Shown here: positions 24,807 to 33,398 of the stretch, in pieces | Position numbering within the stretch: position 1 is the stretch's first letter | Layout of the letters: each line of letters opens with the position of its first letter | From: Pseudolabrys taiwanensis | Lineage (GTDB): Bacteria; Pseudomonadota; Alphaproteobacteria; Rhizobiales; Xanthobacteraceae | DNA: 64,000 bases | Reading direction: 5' to 3' | NCBI RefSeq assembly: GCF_003367395.1 | Contig: NZ_CP031417.1 | Location: forward strand, 3,162,001 to 3,226,000 | Program-made: the position numbers and the translations under genes | The notes under the pieces: generated by a model | Told to the model about the DNA's origin: nothing | Seen by the model: the letters and a program-made list of their open reading frames with translations, nothing else | Database searches by the model: none

Positions 24807-25583
24807 ATGAGCGAGCCCTATATCCGCCTGTCGAACGTCGGCAAGTCGTACCAGACCAAGAACGGCGTCGTCGAAGCCTGCTCCGACATCAATCTCGACA
24901 TCCGCCAGTCGGAGTTCGTGGCCATTGTCGGCCCCAGCGGCTGCGGCAAGACGACGATCATGAAGATGGTGGCGGGCCTGCAGCCCTACACCGCCGGGTC
25001 GATCACCATCGGCGGCCAGCGCGTCGACAAGCCCCAGACCGACGTCGGCATCGTGTTCCAGGAAGCCATCATGCTCGACTGGCGCGACGTGCTCGCCAAC
25101 GTCATGCTGCAGATCGATATCCGCAAGATGGACCGGAAGAAGTACGAACCGGTCGCGCGCGACCTGCTCAAGGCGACGGGCCTCGCCGGCTTCGAGAACA
25201 AAAAGCCCTACGAGTTGTCCGGCGGCATGCGTCAGCGCGTGTCGATCTGCCGGGCGCTCGTGCATGGGCCCAACATGCTGATGATGGACGAGCCGTTCGG
25301 CGCGCTCGACGCGCTCACGCGCGAGCAGATCTCGATGGACATCCAGCATCTCTGGATGGAGACGCGCAAGACGGCGCTGCACATCACGCACAGCATCCCG
25401 GAAGCGGTGCTGCTTGCCGATCGGGTGGTGGTGATGGGGCCGCGGCCCGGCCGCATCGTCGAGATCATCGACATCGATCTGCCGCGGCCGCGCCGACTGG
25501 ATCGGCTGCCCGAACGCTTTCACGAGTACTCGTCGCGCATCCGCGACATCTTCAAGTCGAAAGGCGTGCTGGCGATGGACTAG
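24807..25583 (+). CDS. ABC transporter ATP-binding protein, SsuB/TauB type
   Basis: Cytoplasmic ATPase of 258 residues. Walker A is GPSGCGKTT (about residue 40), the signature motif ELSGGMRQRVS (about 137), and Walker B LMMDEPFGALDALT (about 157), with the switch His in LHITHSIPEA. It completes the permease-binding protein-ATPase importer of the island. It is followed by a Bradyrhizobium-type intergenic repeat, so transcription probably ends nearby. Confidence 0.95.
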   Translation: MSEPYIRLSNVGKSYQTKNGVVEACSDINLDIRQSEFVAIVGPSGCGKTTIMKMVAGLQPYTAGSITIGGQRVDKPQTDVGIVFQEAIMLDWRDVLANVMLQIDIRKMDRKKYEPVARDLLKATGLAGFENKKPYELSGGMRQRVSICRALVHGPNMLMMDEPFGALDALTREQISMDIQHLWMETRKTALHITHSIPEAVLLADRVVVMGPRPGRIVEIIDIDLPRPRRLDRLPERFHEYSSRIRDIFKSKGVLAMD

Positions 25584-25599
25584 ATTAGCTGTCGTCCCG

Positions 25600-25745
25600 G
25601 GCGAGCGAAGTGAGGCCCGAGACCCATACGCCGCAGCCTCTCTCCGCCTCATCCTGAGGAGCATCGCGCAGCGATGCGTCTCGAAGGATGGGGCGGCCTC
25701 ATGGTTCGAGACGCGCTCCTTCGGAGCGCTCCTCACCATGAGGCC
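25600..25745. repeat. Bradyrhizobium-type palindromic intergenic repeat
   Basis: The segment begins GTCGTCCCGGGCGAGCGAAG and later contains CTCATCCTGAGGAGC, GCGTCTCGAAGGATG, and the inverted pair CCTCATGGT (25697-25705) and ACCATGAGG (25735-25743) enclosing GCTCCTTCGGAGC. This composite of short palindromes is a familiar non-coding repeat scattered between genes in Bradyrhizobium, Rhodopseudomonas and relatives. It fills the gap between two convergent genes. A related copy lies at 33290-33390. Confidence 0.75.
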
Positions 25746-25749
25746 TTAA

Positions 25750-26523
25750 TCACTTCTCCACGAACGCCTTCTCGATCACATACTGACCGGGATGGTTGCT
25801 GTTGCCTTCCGTGAAGCCCATGTCGCGCACGATGCCGACGAGGTCCTTCAGCATGGCCGGGCTGCCGCAGATCATCATGCGATCGTGTGCCGGATCGAGC
25901 GTGTCGAGGCCGGTTTCCTCAAACAGCCGACGGGTGATGATGATGTCGGTCAGTCGGCCGTGGTTGCGGAACGGCTCACGTGTTACGGTCGGATGGTAAA
26001 CCAGCTTCTCGGCCACCAGTTCACCGAGGAATTCATGGCCCGGCAGGTCCTGCGTGATCAGCTTGTCGTAGGCGAGCTCAGCGATGGTACGGCAGCCGTG
26101 CACCAGCACGACCTTGTCGTAGCGCTCGTAGGTCTCCGGATCCTTGATGATGCTCAGGAACGGCGCGAGGCCGGTGCCCGTCGCCATCAGATAGAGATTG
26201 CGACCCGGCGTCAGATTGGCGAGCACGAGCGTGCCGGTCGGCTTACCGTTGACCAGGATGCGGTCGCCGACTTTCACATGTTGCAGGCGCGATGTGAGCG
26301 GTCCGTCCGGCACCTTGATCGAGAAGAACTCGAGCTGCTCTTCGTAATTGGCGCTCGCCAGGCTATAGGCGCGCAACAGCGGGCGTCCGTCGACCTCGAG
26401 CCCGATCATCGCGAACTGGCCGTTCTGGAAACGGAAGCCCGCGTTCCGGGTGGTGGTGAAGGTGAACAGGCTTTCGGTCCAGTGATGGACGCTGGTGACC
26501 TCTTCGTGGCTGATCGCGCTCAT
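25750..26523 (-). CDS. fpr: Ferredoxin--NADP(+) reductase
   Basis: A 257-residue flavoprotein of the bacterial FNR subclass. FAD site: RAYSLASANYEEQLEFFSI. NADP/flavin motifs: LMATGTGLAPFLSII (about residue 112), VLVHGCRTIAELAY and MMICGSPAMLKDL. It ends in YVIEKAFVEK, the long C-terminus typical of this subclass. ATG 26523 was preferred to an upstream TTG. It moves electrons between NADPH and ferredoxin, and an FdxA-type ferredoxin is encoded in the same island. Its promoter shares operator site 3 with the divergent DUF993 operon, which implies a dedicated role in the pathway. Confidence 0.92.
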   Translation of the reverse strand: MSAISHEEVTSVHHWTESLFTFTTTRNAGFRFQNGQFAMIGLEVDGRPLLRAYSLASANYEEQLEFFSIKVPDGPLTSRLQHVKVGDRILVNGKPTGTLVLANLTPGRNLYLMATGTGLAPFLSIIKDPETYERYDKVVLVHGCRTIAELAYDKLITQDLPGHEFLGELVAEKLVYHPTVTREPFRNHGRLTDIIITRRLFEETGLDTLDPAHDRMMICGSPAMLKDLVGIVRDMGFTEGNSNHPGQYVIEKAFVEK

Positions 26524-26581
26524 GTGCAATCGTCCCGTTTAAATAGCGGATTGCGTTGACAGTCCGGCTCTCGACCAGATA

Positions 26582-26599
26582 TAACTAACTAGATAATTA
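26582..26599 (+). promoter_or_regulatory. Operator site 3 of the catabolic-island regulon
   Basis: TAACTAACTAGATAATTA differs from the consensus at one position. It lies between the divergent ferredoxin reductase and DUF993 genes, ending 23 bp before the DUF993 start codon. The operon it heads includes the TetR gene, which would make the regulator autoregulatory. Confidence 0.75.
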
Positions 26600-26622
26600 T
26601 TCAACACCGACATGGTCGAACA

Positions 26623-27789
26623 ATGCCGGTTGTGAACTTGCCTACACAGGCGGGGGGAACGGAGGCCTACCGGTTAAAGGGCCCGCAGGCGTGGAACGGC
26701 CATGGCCGTCCGGCCTTCGATCGTATCGCGCTCGCCGCCGCTCACGTCGTTGCCAACCCGCGCGCCGACGTTGATCCCTGGCTGACGGCGGCGATCGACT
26801 GGGACGCCACCATCGACTACCGCCGCCATCTCTGGCGCCTCGGTCTCGGCGTCGCCGAAGCCATGGACACCGCGCAACGCGGTGGTGGACTGGATTGGCC
26901 GAACGCGCTCAAGCTCATCCAGCTCTCGGTTGAAGCCGCCCGCGATATTCCCGGCGCTGCCGTGTTCTCCGGCGTCGGCACCGATCAACTGGCCCCCTCG
27001 TCACAAGTTGCGCTCGACGACGTCATCCGCGCCTACGAGCAGCAGATCGAGGCCGTCGAAGCCGCCGGCGGCCGCATCATCTTGATGGCCTCGCGCGCGC
27101 TGGTCGTCGCTGCGAAGTCGCCCGACGATTACACCAAGGTCTACGATCGCATTCTGCGGCAGGTGCGCGAGCCGGTCATCATCCACTGGCTCGGCGAGAT
27201 GTTCGACCCGGCGCTCAAGGGCTATTGGGGCCACGCCGACCACCACGCGGCGATGGATGTCTGCGTCGACATCATCGGCGACAACGCGTCGAAGGTCGAC
27301 GGCATCAAGCTGTCGCTGCTCGACAAGGACAAGGAAATCCGCCTGCGCCGCAAGCTGCCGCAAGGCGTGCGCTGCTACACCGGCGACGACTTCAATTTCG
27401 CGGAGCTGATCGCCGGCGACGCGCAGGGCTATTCCGATGCCCTCCTCGGCATCTTCGACGTCATCGCCCCGGCGGCCTCCGCCGCGCTCGCGGCCCATGC
27501 TCGCGGCGATCTCGATCAATACTGGAAAATCTTCGAACCGACGGTGCCGCTGTCGCGCCATCTCTTCAAGGCGCCGACGCAGTTCTACAAAACCGGCGTC
27601 GTTTTCCTCGCTTATCTCAACGGACACCAGTCGCATTTCGTCATGGTCGGCGGGCAGCAGAGCGCCCGCTCGCTCATGCACCTGGTCGAGGCGTTCAAGC
27701 TGGCCGACGCCGCCGGCCTGATCCGCGATCCCGATCTCGCCGCGTCGCGCCTGAACGATCTCATGCGCACTTACGGCATCGCTGCATAG
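26623..27789 (+). CDS. DUF993 family protein (dihydrodipicolinate-synthase-like aldolase)
   Basis: A 388-residue protein that I recognise as the DUF993 family, a TIM-barrel group related to DapA-type class I aldolases. Characteristic stretches are GAAVFSGVGTDQLAP, GGRIILMASRALVVAAKSPDDY and EPVIIHWLGEMFDPALKGYWG. A candidate Schiff-base lysine is in DGIKLSLLD (about residue 227), where DapA-family enzymes have it. A retro-aldol or hydrolytic C-C cleavage is plausible but unproven. It is first in the operon with the CoA-transferase, TetR, OYE-like reductase, dehydrogenase and hydratase, under operator site 3. Confidence 0.75.
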   Translation: MPVVNLPTQAGGTEAYRLKGPQAWNGHGRPAFDRIALAAAHVVANPRADVDPWLTAAIDWDATIDYRRHLWRLGLGVAEAMDTAQRGGGLDWPNALKLIQLSVEAARDIPGAAVFSGVGTDQLAPSSQVALDDVIRAYEQQIEAVEAAGGRIILMASRALVVAAKSPDDYTKVYDRILRQVREPVIIHWLGEMFDPALKGYWGHADHHAAMDVCVDIIGDNASKVDGIKLSLLDKDKEIRLRRKLPQGVRCYTGDDFNFAELIAGDAQGYSDALLGIFDVIAPAASAALAAHARGDLDQYWKIFEPTVPLSRHLFKAPTQFYKTGVVFLAYLNGHQSHFVMVGGQQSARSLMHLVEAFKLADAAGLIRDPDLAASRLNDLMRTYGIAA

Positions 27790-27791
27790 CC

Positions 27792-29411
27792 ATGGCCCCG
27801 CGCGTCGTCACCGCGGACGAGTTTGCCAAACTGGTGGCCAGCAACGACACGCTGCTGATCGGCGGTTCCGGCGCGGGCCATTCGGTGCCGGATACGTTGA
27901 TCGGCGCCATCGCCAAGCGCTTCAAGAGCGACGGCGAGCCGCGCAATCTCACCACCGTGCATCCGGTCGGCCTCGGCGACCGGGCCGAGCGCGGCATCGG
28001 CCATCTCGCGCATCCCGGTCTGTTGAAGCGCGTGGTGTGCGGCACGTTGGTCGACTCGCCGCCGGTCGAGCGCATGGCGGCCGCGAACGAAATCGAAGCC
28101 TACACCCTGCCGCAAGGTTGCCTGTCGCAGTTGACGCGCGAGATGGCGTCGGGCCGGCCCGGCCTCGTCACGCATGTCGGGCTCGACACCTTCGTCGATC
28201 CGCGTCACGGCGGCGGCAAGCAGAGCGCCAAGGCGCAGGAAGACCTCGTCGAACTGATCAAGGTCGGCGGCCAGGAGTATTTGTTCTTCAAGCCGTTCAA
28301 GGTCGACATCGCGCTCATCCGCGGCACCACCGCGGATGAAGACGGCAACATCACCATGGAGCACGAGGCCGTCTTCGGCGAGATGATCTCCATGGCGCAA
28401 GCGGCGCGCCGTTGCGGCGGCCTCGTCGTCGCGCAGGTCAAGCGCATGGCGCTGCGCGGCACGCTGCCGCCGAAGCAGGTGAAGGTGCCGGGCATGCTGG
28501 TCGACCTGATCGTGGTCGATCCCGGCCAGACGCAGACCTTCTTCACCGTGCACGACCCCGCTTACGCCGGCGAGATGAAGGTGCCGCTCACCAGCATCGC
28601 CGCGCTGCCCTTCGCGATGCGCAAGGTGGTGGCGCGGCGCGCGGCATTCGAATTATTCCCCGGCGCCATCTGCAATCTCGGCTCCGGCATTTCCACCGGC
28701 ATCGCCTCGATCGCCGCGGAAGAGAACGCGCTCGACGCCGTCGTGCTCACCAACGAGCAGGGCCTGATCGGCGGCGCGCCGGCGACCGGCAATGAGCCTG
28801 GCGCCGGACGCAACTACCAGGCGATGGTCGACCAGCCCTACCAGTTCGACTTCTATGATGGCGGCGGACTCGATCTGGCGTTCCTGTCCTTCGCCGAAGT
28901 CGACGAGCACTGCAACGTGAATGTCAGCCGCTTCGGCGACCGCATCGTCGGACCCGGCGGCTTCATCAACATCAGCCAGAACGCCAAGACGATGATCTTC
29001 TCCGGCACCTTTACCGCCGGCGGTCTCGACATCGGCTGGCCGAATGGCGTGACCGACATCCGCAAGGAAGGCGCCGAGAAGAAATTCGTGCGCGCCGTCG
29101 AGCAGGTGACGTATTCGGGGGCGCTCGCCGCCAAGAACGGCCAGCGCGCGCTCTATGTCACCGAACGTGCCGTGTTCACCCGCAATGCGGCCGGCCGCCT
29201 CGAGTTGATCGAGATCGCGCCGGCCGTGGATGTGGCGCGTGACGTGATCGCCCAGATGCAGTTCAAGCCGGATATATCGCCTGATTTGAAGGAGATGGAT
29301 GCCCGCATTTTCAGCCCCGAGCGCATGGGCCTAGCCGATATAATCGCCGCCAACCGGCGGCCGATTCGGTCCGAACGGCTGGCCAAGCTTGCAAGTACGG
29401 AGGCTCATTGA
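27792..29411 (+). CDS. Family I CoA-transferase, fused alpha-beta (acetate/3-oxoacid type)
   Basis: A 539-residue single-chain CoA-transferase with alpha and beta halves joined. The N-terminal part has DTLLIGGSGAGHSVPDTLIGA. The C-terminal half carries the catalytic glutamate region TNEQGLIGGAPATG (about residue 325) after AICNLGSGISTGIASIAAEE. The enzyme moves CoA from an acyl-CoA to a carboxylate through a glutamyl-CoA intermediate. The start ATG at 27792 lies 2 nt after the DUF993 stop; a longer reading is a shadow of that gene. It probably activates the pathway acid for reduction, hydration and cleavage by the downstream genes. Confidence 0.9.
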   Translation: MAPRVVTADEFAKLVASNDTLLIGGSGAGHSVPDTLIGAIAKRFKSDGEPRNLTTVHPVGLGDRAERGIGHLAHPGLLKRVVCGTLVDSPPVERMAAANEIEAYTLPQGCLSQLTREMASGRPGLVTHVGLDTFVDPRHGGGKQSAKAQEDLVELIKVGGQEYLFFKPFKVDIALIRGTTADEDGNITMEHEAVFGEMISMAQAARRCGGLVVAQVKRMALRGTLPPKQVKVPGMLVDLIVVDPGQTQTFFTVHDPAYAGEMKVPLTSIAALPFAMRKVVARRAAFELFPGAICNLGSGISTGIASIAAEENALDAVVLTNEQGLIGGAPATGNEPGAGRNYQAMVDQPYQFDFYDGGGLDLAFLSFAEVDEHCNVNVSRFGDRIVGPGGFINISQNAKTMIFSGTFTAGGLDIGWPNGVTDIRKEGAEKKFVRAVEQVTYSGALAAKNGQRALYVTERAVFTRNAAGRLELIEIAPAVDVARDVIAQMQFKPDISPDLKEMDARIFSPERMGLADIIAANRRPIRSERLAKLASTEAH

Positions 29412-30094
29412 TGGCGGTAGCGGCTACTCCAAAGGCGAAGCGCGCGGGCGCGGCCAAATCCAAGGCACGACTCGAACCGGTGCGTGACGCCGAGCGCACG
29501 CAGCAGGCCATTCTGGCCGCGGCCGAGGCTGAATTCGCGAGCAAGGGCCTCGCGGGCGCGCGCGTCGACGTAATCGCCGAGCAGGCGGGCGCGAACAAGC
29601 GCATGATGTATTACTACTTCGGCTCGAAGGACGATCTCTATCTGGCCGTGCTCGAGCGCGCCTACGGCGCCATGCGCGAGAAGGAACGCGACCTCAATCT
29701 CGCCGACCTCGATCCGCTCGAAGCGATCAAGACCCTCGTCCATTTCAAATTCGATTATTACGTCGAGCATCAGAGCATCATTTCTCTGCTCGCCGGCGAA
29801 AACCTGTCGGGCGCCACGTTCCTCAAGCGGTCGCGCAAGCTGCGCGACATGCAGACGTCGCTGGTCGGCGTCATTCAGCGCGTGCTGGCCGCGGGCGAAG
29901 CGAAAGGCGTGATCCGGAAGGGCCTCGATCCGCTGCATCTTTATCTGTCGATCTCGGCGCTGGGCTATTTCTATTTCTCGAACGCCGCCACGCTTTCTGT
30001 CGCCTTCGGCCGGCAGCTCTTGAGCGCACCGGAGCGCAACGAGCGGCGCCAGCACTGCGTGGATGTCATCATGTCATACGTCACGGCGCGGTGA
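29411..30094 (+). CDS. TetR-family transcriptional regulator
   Basis: A 227-residue repressor-like protein. The N-terminal helix-turn-helix reads RTQQAILAAAEAEFASKGLAGARVDVIAEQAGANKRMMYYYFGSKDDL. The C-terminal ligand domain (about 85-225) carries a FKFDYYVEHQSIISLLAGE segment. The ATG overlaps the CoA-transferase stop (TGATG), with GGAGG 7 nt upstream; an extra TTG codon just before it was rejected. It is the only regulator inside the 17.7-35.3 kb island. The recurring near-palindrome before the island's promoters is the size expected for a TetR dimer, so I infer that this protein binds it and that a pathway acid or CoA ester releases it. Confidence 0.93.
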   Translation: MAVAATPKAKRAGAAKSKARLEPVRDAERTQQAILAAAEAEFASKGLAGARVDVIAEQAGANKRMMYYYFGSKDDLYLAVLERAYGAMREKERDLNLADLDPLEAIKTLVHFKFDYYVEHQSIISLLAGENLSGATFLKRSRKLRDMQTSLVGVIQRVLAAGEAKGVIRKGLDPLHLYLSISALGYFYFSNAATLSVAFGRQLLSAPERNERRQHCVDVIMSYVTAR

Positions 30095-30135
30095 ACCGCC
30101 GGGCGCGTTGCGCATAAAAAGTAAGGGAGGAACGT

Positions 30136-31605
30136 ATGAAGTTCGGCGATTATCCCAAGGCTGGCTCGCTCGATGGCGTCGCCGGATTTCGCAATTACGT
30201 CTCCTCGCTCGGTCTCGACATGCCCTGCGACGATATCGTGGCGCATGGGCCGCAGGCGCCCTTGAACGCGCCAGTCGAAATCGACGGCATGAAGATCGGC
30301 CATCGCCTTGCCATCCAGCCGATGGAAGGCTGGGACTGCGAGCGCGACGGCCGCCCCTCCGAGAATACCAAACGCCGCTGGCGCCGCTTCGGCCTGTCGG
30401 GGGCCAAGCTGTTGTGGGGCGGCGAAGCCTGCGCCGTGCGGCCGGACGGGCGCGCCAATCCGAAGCAGCTCGTGATGACCGAGCAATCGATCGGCGATAT
30501 CGCGAAGATGCGCGAGAGCGTCATCGACGCGCACAAGGAAGCGACGGGCGGCGACGGCAGCGATGTCGTCATCGGTCTCCAGCTCACGCATTCGGGGCGC
30601 TTCTGCAAGCCGAACGACAACACCAAGTTCGAGTCGATCATCGCCTATCGGCATCCCCTGCTCGACCGCAAGTTCGGCGTACCGGCTGACCGCGCGCCGA
30701 TCAGCGACGACGAGATCAAGAGACTGGTCGGGGATTTCGTCATCGCGGCCAAGCGCGCGCAACAATGCGGCTTCGACTTCGTCGACATCAAGCATTGCCA
30801 TGGCTATCTGGCGCACGAGTTCCTGAGCGCGGTCGACCGCCCCGGCCCTTACGGCGGCAGTCTCGAGAACCGCACGCGCTTCCTGCGTGAGGTCGTGGAA
30901 GGCATCCGCGCCGAGGCGCCCGGCTTGAAGATGGGCGTGCGCCTCTCCGCCATCGACTCGGTGCCGTTCAAGCCGGATCCGGCACGCTCGGCGCCGGGCG
31001 CACTCGGCCCGGGCATTCCCGAAGAACACGCGCTGCCCTATCGCTATGCTTTCGGCGCCAATCCCGACAACCCGCTCGAATACGATCTCACCGAGACCAA
31101 GGCGCTGCTCGAAATCATGCGCGGGCTCGGCATCCGTTTCCTCAACGTCACGGCCGCCAGCCCTTACTATAACCCGCACATCATCCGGCCGGCGCTCTAT
31201 CCGCCGTCCGACGGCTATCATCCGCCGGAGGATCCGTTCGTCGGCGTCATGCGCCAGCTCGAAGTGGTGCGCGACCTCAAGAAGGCGTTCCCGGACTTCT
31301 GCTTCATGGGCAGCGGCTACACCTACCTGCAGGAGTTCTTCCCGAACGTTGCGCAGGCCGTGGTGAGCCGCGGCTGGGTCGACCTGGTCGGTCTCGGCCG
31401 CATGGTGCTGGCCTATCCGGAATTGCCGCTCGATATTCTGCAGGGCAAGCCGCTGCAGAAGAAGCGCTACTGCCGCACCTTCAGCGACTGCACGACGGCG
31501 CCGCGCAACGGCATCGTCTCCGGCTGCTATCCGCTCGACGCGCACTACAAGAAGTCCCCGGAGTTCAAGCAGCTCGCAACGGTGAAGAAGGCGGTTGCGA
31601 GCTGA
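30136..31605 (+). CDS. Old-yellow-enzyme/2,4-dienoyl-CoA reductase-like flavin oxidoreductase
   Basis: A 489-residue FMN TIM-barrel protein. Family motifs are QLTHSGRF, the active-site FVDIKHCHGYLAHEFLS, GPYGGSLENRTRF and VRLSAID, with a phosphate-binding region MGSGYTYLQEF and GLGRMVLAYP. It lacks the C-terminal FAD and NAD domains of 2,4-dienoyl-CoA reductase. Three cysteines near the end (YCRTFSDC...SGCYP) fall where that family binds a 4Fe-4S cluster, but the spacing is altered and one ligand seems missing. Electrons could come from the island's ferredoxin and reductase. Predicted role: reduction of an activated C=C bond or ring. Confidence 0.85.
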   Translation: MKFGDYPKAGSLDGVAGFRNYVSSLGLDMPCDDIVAHGPQAPLNAPVEIDGMKIGHRLAIQPMEGWDCERDGRPSENTKRRWRRFGLSGAKLLWGGEACAVRPDGRANPKQLVMTEQSIGDIAKMRESVIDAHKEATGGDGSDVVIGLQLTHSGRFCKPNDNTKFESIIAYRHPLLDRKFGVPADRAPISDDEIKRLVGDFVIAAKRAQQCGFDFVDIKHCHGYLAHEFLSAVDRPGPYGGSLENRTRFLREVVEGIRAEAPGLKMGVRLSAIDSVPFKPDPARSAPGALGPGIPEEHALPYRYAFGANPDNPLEYDLTETKALLEIMRGLGIRFLNVTAASPYYNPHIIRPALYPPSDGYHPPEDPFVGVMRQLEVVRDLKKAFPDFCFMGSGYTYLQEFFPNVAQAVVSRGWVDLVGLGRMVLAYPELPLDILQGKPLQKKRYCRTFSDCTTAPRNGIVSGCYPLDAHYKKSPEFKQLATVKKAVAS

Positions 31606-31609
31606 CGCC

Positions 31610-32515
31610 ATGGCCGCGCCGCGCAACCTTGCGCTTCTCGGCACCGGCATCATGGGCGCGCATATGGCGCGCCGGCTGGCGCAAGCCGGCTTTGTCACCA
31701 CGGCATGGAACCGTGATCGCGCCAAGGCCGAGAAGCTCACACCCTTTGGCGTAAGCGTTGCCGACGCGCCCTCGGCCGCGTGCGAAGAAGCCGACGTCGT
31801 CATCGTCATGCTGAGCAACGGCCCGGTGGTCGAAGAGGTGCTGTTCTCGGCGGACGCCGGCGGGCGCGTGCCAGCGGACGTAATGAAGCCCGGCGCGACC
31901 GTGATCGTGATGAGCTCGATCCCGGTCGAGACCTGCCAGGCGCAAGCGCCGCGCTTTGCGGCGCGCAATGTCGGCTATATCGATGCGCCTGTGTCCGGCG
32001 GCGAGCCGGGCGCGCACGACGGCACCTTGGCGATCATGGCGGGCGGTGACGCCACGCTGGTGGAAGGCCTTGCCGACGTCTTCGCGCCGATGGGCCGTGT
32101 CACCCGCATCGGTCCGGTCGGCACGGGCCAGATGACCAAGCTCGCCAACCAGATCATCGTCGGCGGCACCATGGCGGCGGTGGCCGAAGCCTTGCACTTC
32201 GCCACCAAAGGCGGCGCCGATCCCGCCGCCGTGCGTCAGGCGCTGATGGGCGGCTTCGCGGACTCGAAGATCCTCAACATTCATGGCGCGCGCATGGTGG
32301 CGCGCGATTTCGTGCCCGGCGGCCCGGCCGAATATCAGTTGAAGGATATGCGCACCGCACAGACGCTGGCGGCCAAGAACGGCCTCCGTTTCACGCTGCT
32401 CGACTGTCTCGTCGGCATGTTCGGCAGCATGGTCGACCGCTTCGGCACGGGGCTCGACGTGTCCGGCATCCTGCGCGAGGTCGAGCATCGCGCCGACGGC
32501 AAGGAGAAGCCATGA
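31610..32515 (+). CDS. 3-hydroxyisobutyrate dehydrogenase-like oxidoreductase
   Basis: A 301-residue beta-hydroxyacid dehydrogenase. The Rossmann motif is LLGTGIMGAHMARRL (residues 8-22). The substrate motif is DAPVSGGEPGAHDGTLAIMAGG (about 127). The catalytic lysine is in GQMTKLANQIIVGG (about 175). These enzymes oxidise beta-hydroxyacids or reduce semialdehydes with NAD(P). It starts 2 nt after the OYE-like stop and overlaps the hydratase start as ATGA, so the three genes are coupled. Confidence 0.9.
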   Translation: MAAPRNLALLGTGIMGAHMARRLAQAGFVTTAWNRDRAKAEKLTPFGVSVADAPSAACEEADVVIVMLSNGPVVEEVLFSADAGGRVPADVMKPGATVIVMSSIPVETCQAQAPRFAARNVGYIDAPVSGGEPGAHDGTLAIMAGGDATLVEGLADVFAPMGRVTRIGPVGTGQMTKLANQIIVGGTMAAVAEALHFATKGGADPAAVRQALMGGFADSKILNIHGARMVARDFVPGGPAEYQLKDMRTAQTLAAKNGLRFTLLDCLVGMFGSMVDRFGTGLDVSGILREVEHRADGKEKP

Positions 32516-33273
32516 GTGGCCGTATCGCGCTCAGCGTGGCGGATGGCATTGCCCGCATCCTCATCGATCGCCCCGACAAGATGAATGCGATCACGCCGGA
32601 GATGACGCTTGAGTTGCTGCGCGTCTGCCGCGAAGTCGACGACAATCGCGACGTTCGCGTTGCGACGATCATGGGAGCGGGCGAGCGCGCCTTCTCGGCC
32701 GGCAGCGACCTCAACGTGCTCGCCGATTTGACCGACGTCCTCGCCTTCCGCGACCGCATCGAATATGCGGCGCTTGTGCGCGACATCCGCAAACCCGTGA
32801 TCGCGGGCTTGAAAGGCTGGGTGCTCGGCGGCGGCATGGAGATCGCCATCGCCGCCGATATCCGGATCGCCGGCCGCAGCGCCAAGATCGGCGGGCCGGA
32901 GGTGACGCGCGGCTGGATCGGCGGCGGCGGCGCGTCGCAGATGCTGCCGCGCATCATCGGCATCGGACGCTCCATGCGCATGCTGCTCACCGGCGACCCG
33001 ATCGATGCGGAAACCGCATGGCGCATCGGCCTCGTCGAGGACGTGGTCGAGGATGCCGCGGTCGAGGCGCGTGTGACGGAGATGGCGAAGAAGATCGCTT
33101 CGTTCAGTCCGGTCGCGACGCAGGCGGTGAAGGCCGGCGTGCGCGCGGCGCAATCGATGTCGCTGGAGCAAGGGTTGCGTTACGAGAACGAGCTGCACAC
33201 GATCTGCATGTCGGATAAGGCACGGATCGAAGGCATCAAGGCCTTCCAGGAAAAGCGCGAAGGGAAGTTTTGA
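32512..33273 (+). CDS. Enoyl-CoA hydratase/isomerase (crotonase family)
   Basis: A 253-residue crotonase-fold enzyme. The oxyanion-hole loops are AFSAGSDLNVL (about residue 62) and KGWVLGGGMEIAIAAD (about 102). Both catalytic glutamates of classical hydratases are kept, in GGGMEIA and IGGPEVTRG. It probably hydrates the product of the OYE-like reductase as a CoA ester made by the CoA-transferase. It is the last gene of the site 3 operon, and a stable hairpin overlaps its stop codon. Confidence 0.92.
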   Translation: MSGRIALSVADGIARILIDRPDKMNAITPEMTLELLRVCREVDDNRDVRVATIMGAGERAFSAGSDLNVLADLTDVLAFRDRIEYAALVRDIRKPVIAGLKGWVLGGGMEIAIAADIRIAGRSAKIGGPEVTRGWIGGGGASQMLPRIIGIGRSMRMLLTGDPIDAETAWRIGLVEDVVEDAAVEARVTEMAKKIASFSPVATQAVKAGVRAAQSMSLEQGLRYENELHTICMSDKARIEGIKAFQEKREGKF

Positions 33274-33289
33274 CGGCTTGCCGTCAAAA
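33268..33289 (+). terminator. Hairpin at the end of the DUF993-to-hydratase operon
   Basis: TTTTGACGG (33268-33276) and CCGTCAAAA (33281-33289) form a perfect 9-bp stem with a CTTG loop, beginning at the stop codon of the hydratase gene. On the plus strand it is not followed by a clean T-run. It may end or stabilise the operon message together with the large palindrome that follows. Confidence 0.5.
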
Positions 33290-33390
33290 TCTCACCTCAG
33301 CCTGAGGCGCGAGCGCGGCGAGCCTCGAAGGATCTGTGAATCAGAGATCCTTCGAGGCTCGCCTTCGGCGCGCACCTCAGGATGAGGGGA
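33290..33390. repeat. Long palindromic intergenic repeat
   Basis: Arms 33317-33334 and 33346-33363 are a perfect 18-bp inverted repeat (GGCGAGCCTCGAAGGATC). They are flanked by imperfect outer arms based on CCTCAGCCTGAGG and CCTCAGGATGAGG, so nearly 100 bp can fold into one hairpin. The CTCGAAGGATC and CTCAGGATGAGG words match those in the repeat at 25600-25745, so both belong to the same Bradyrhizobium-type repeat family. It separates two convergent operons. Confidence 0.75.
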
Positions 33391-33398
33391 GAGGTCGT

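Noticed and set aside
33290..33390. Possible CRISPR or transposon end
   Set aside because: Only one palindrome is present, with no regular spacers, no transposase and no target duplication; it fits the dispersed intergenic repeat family.
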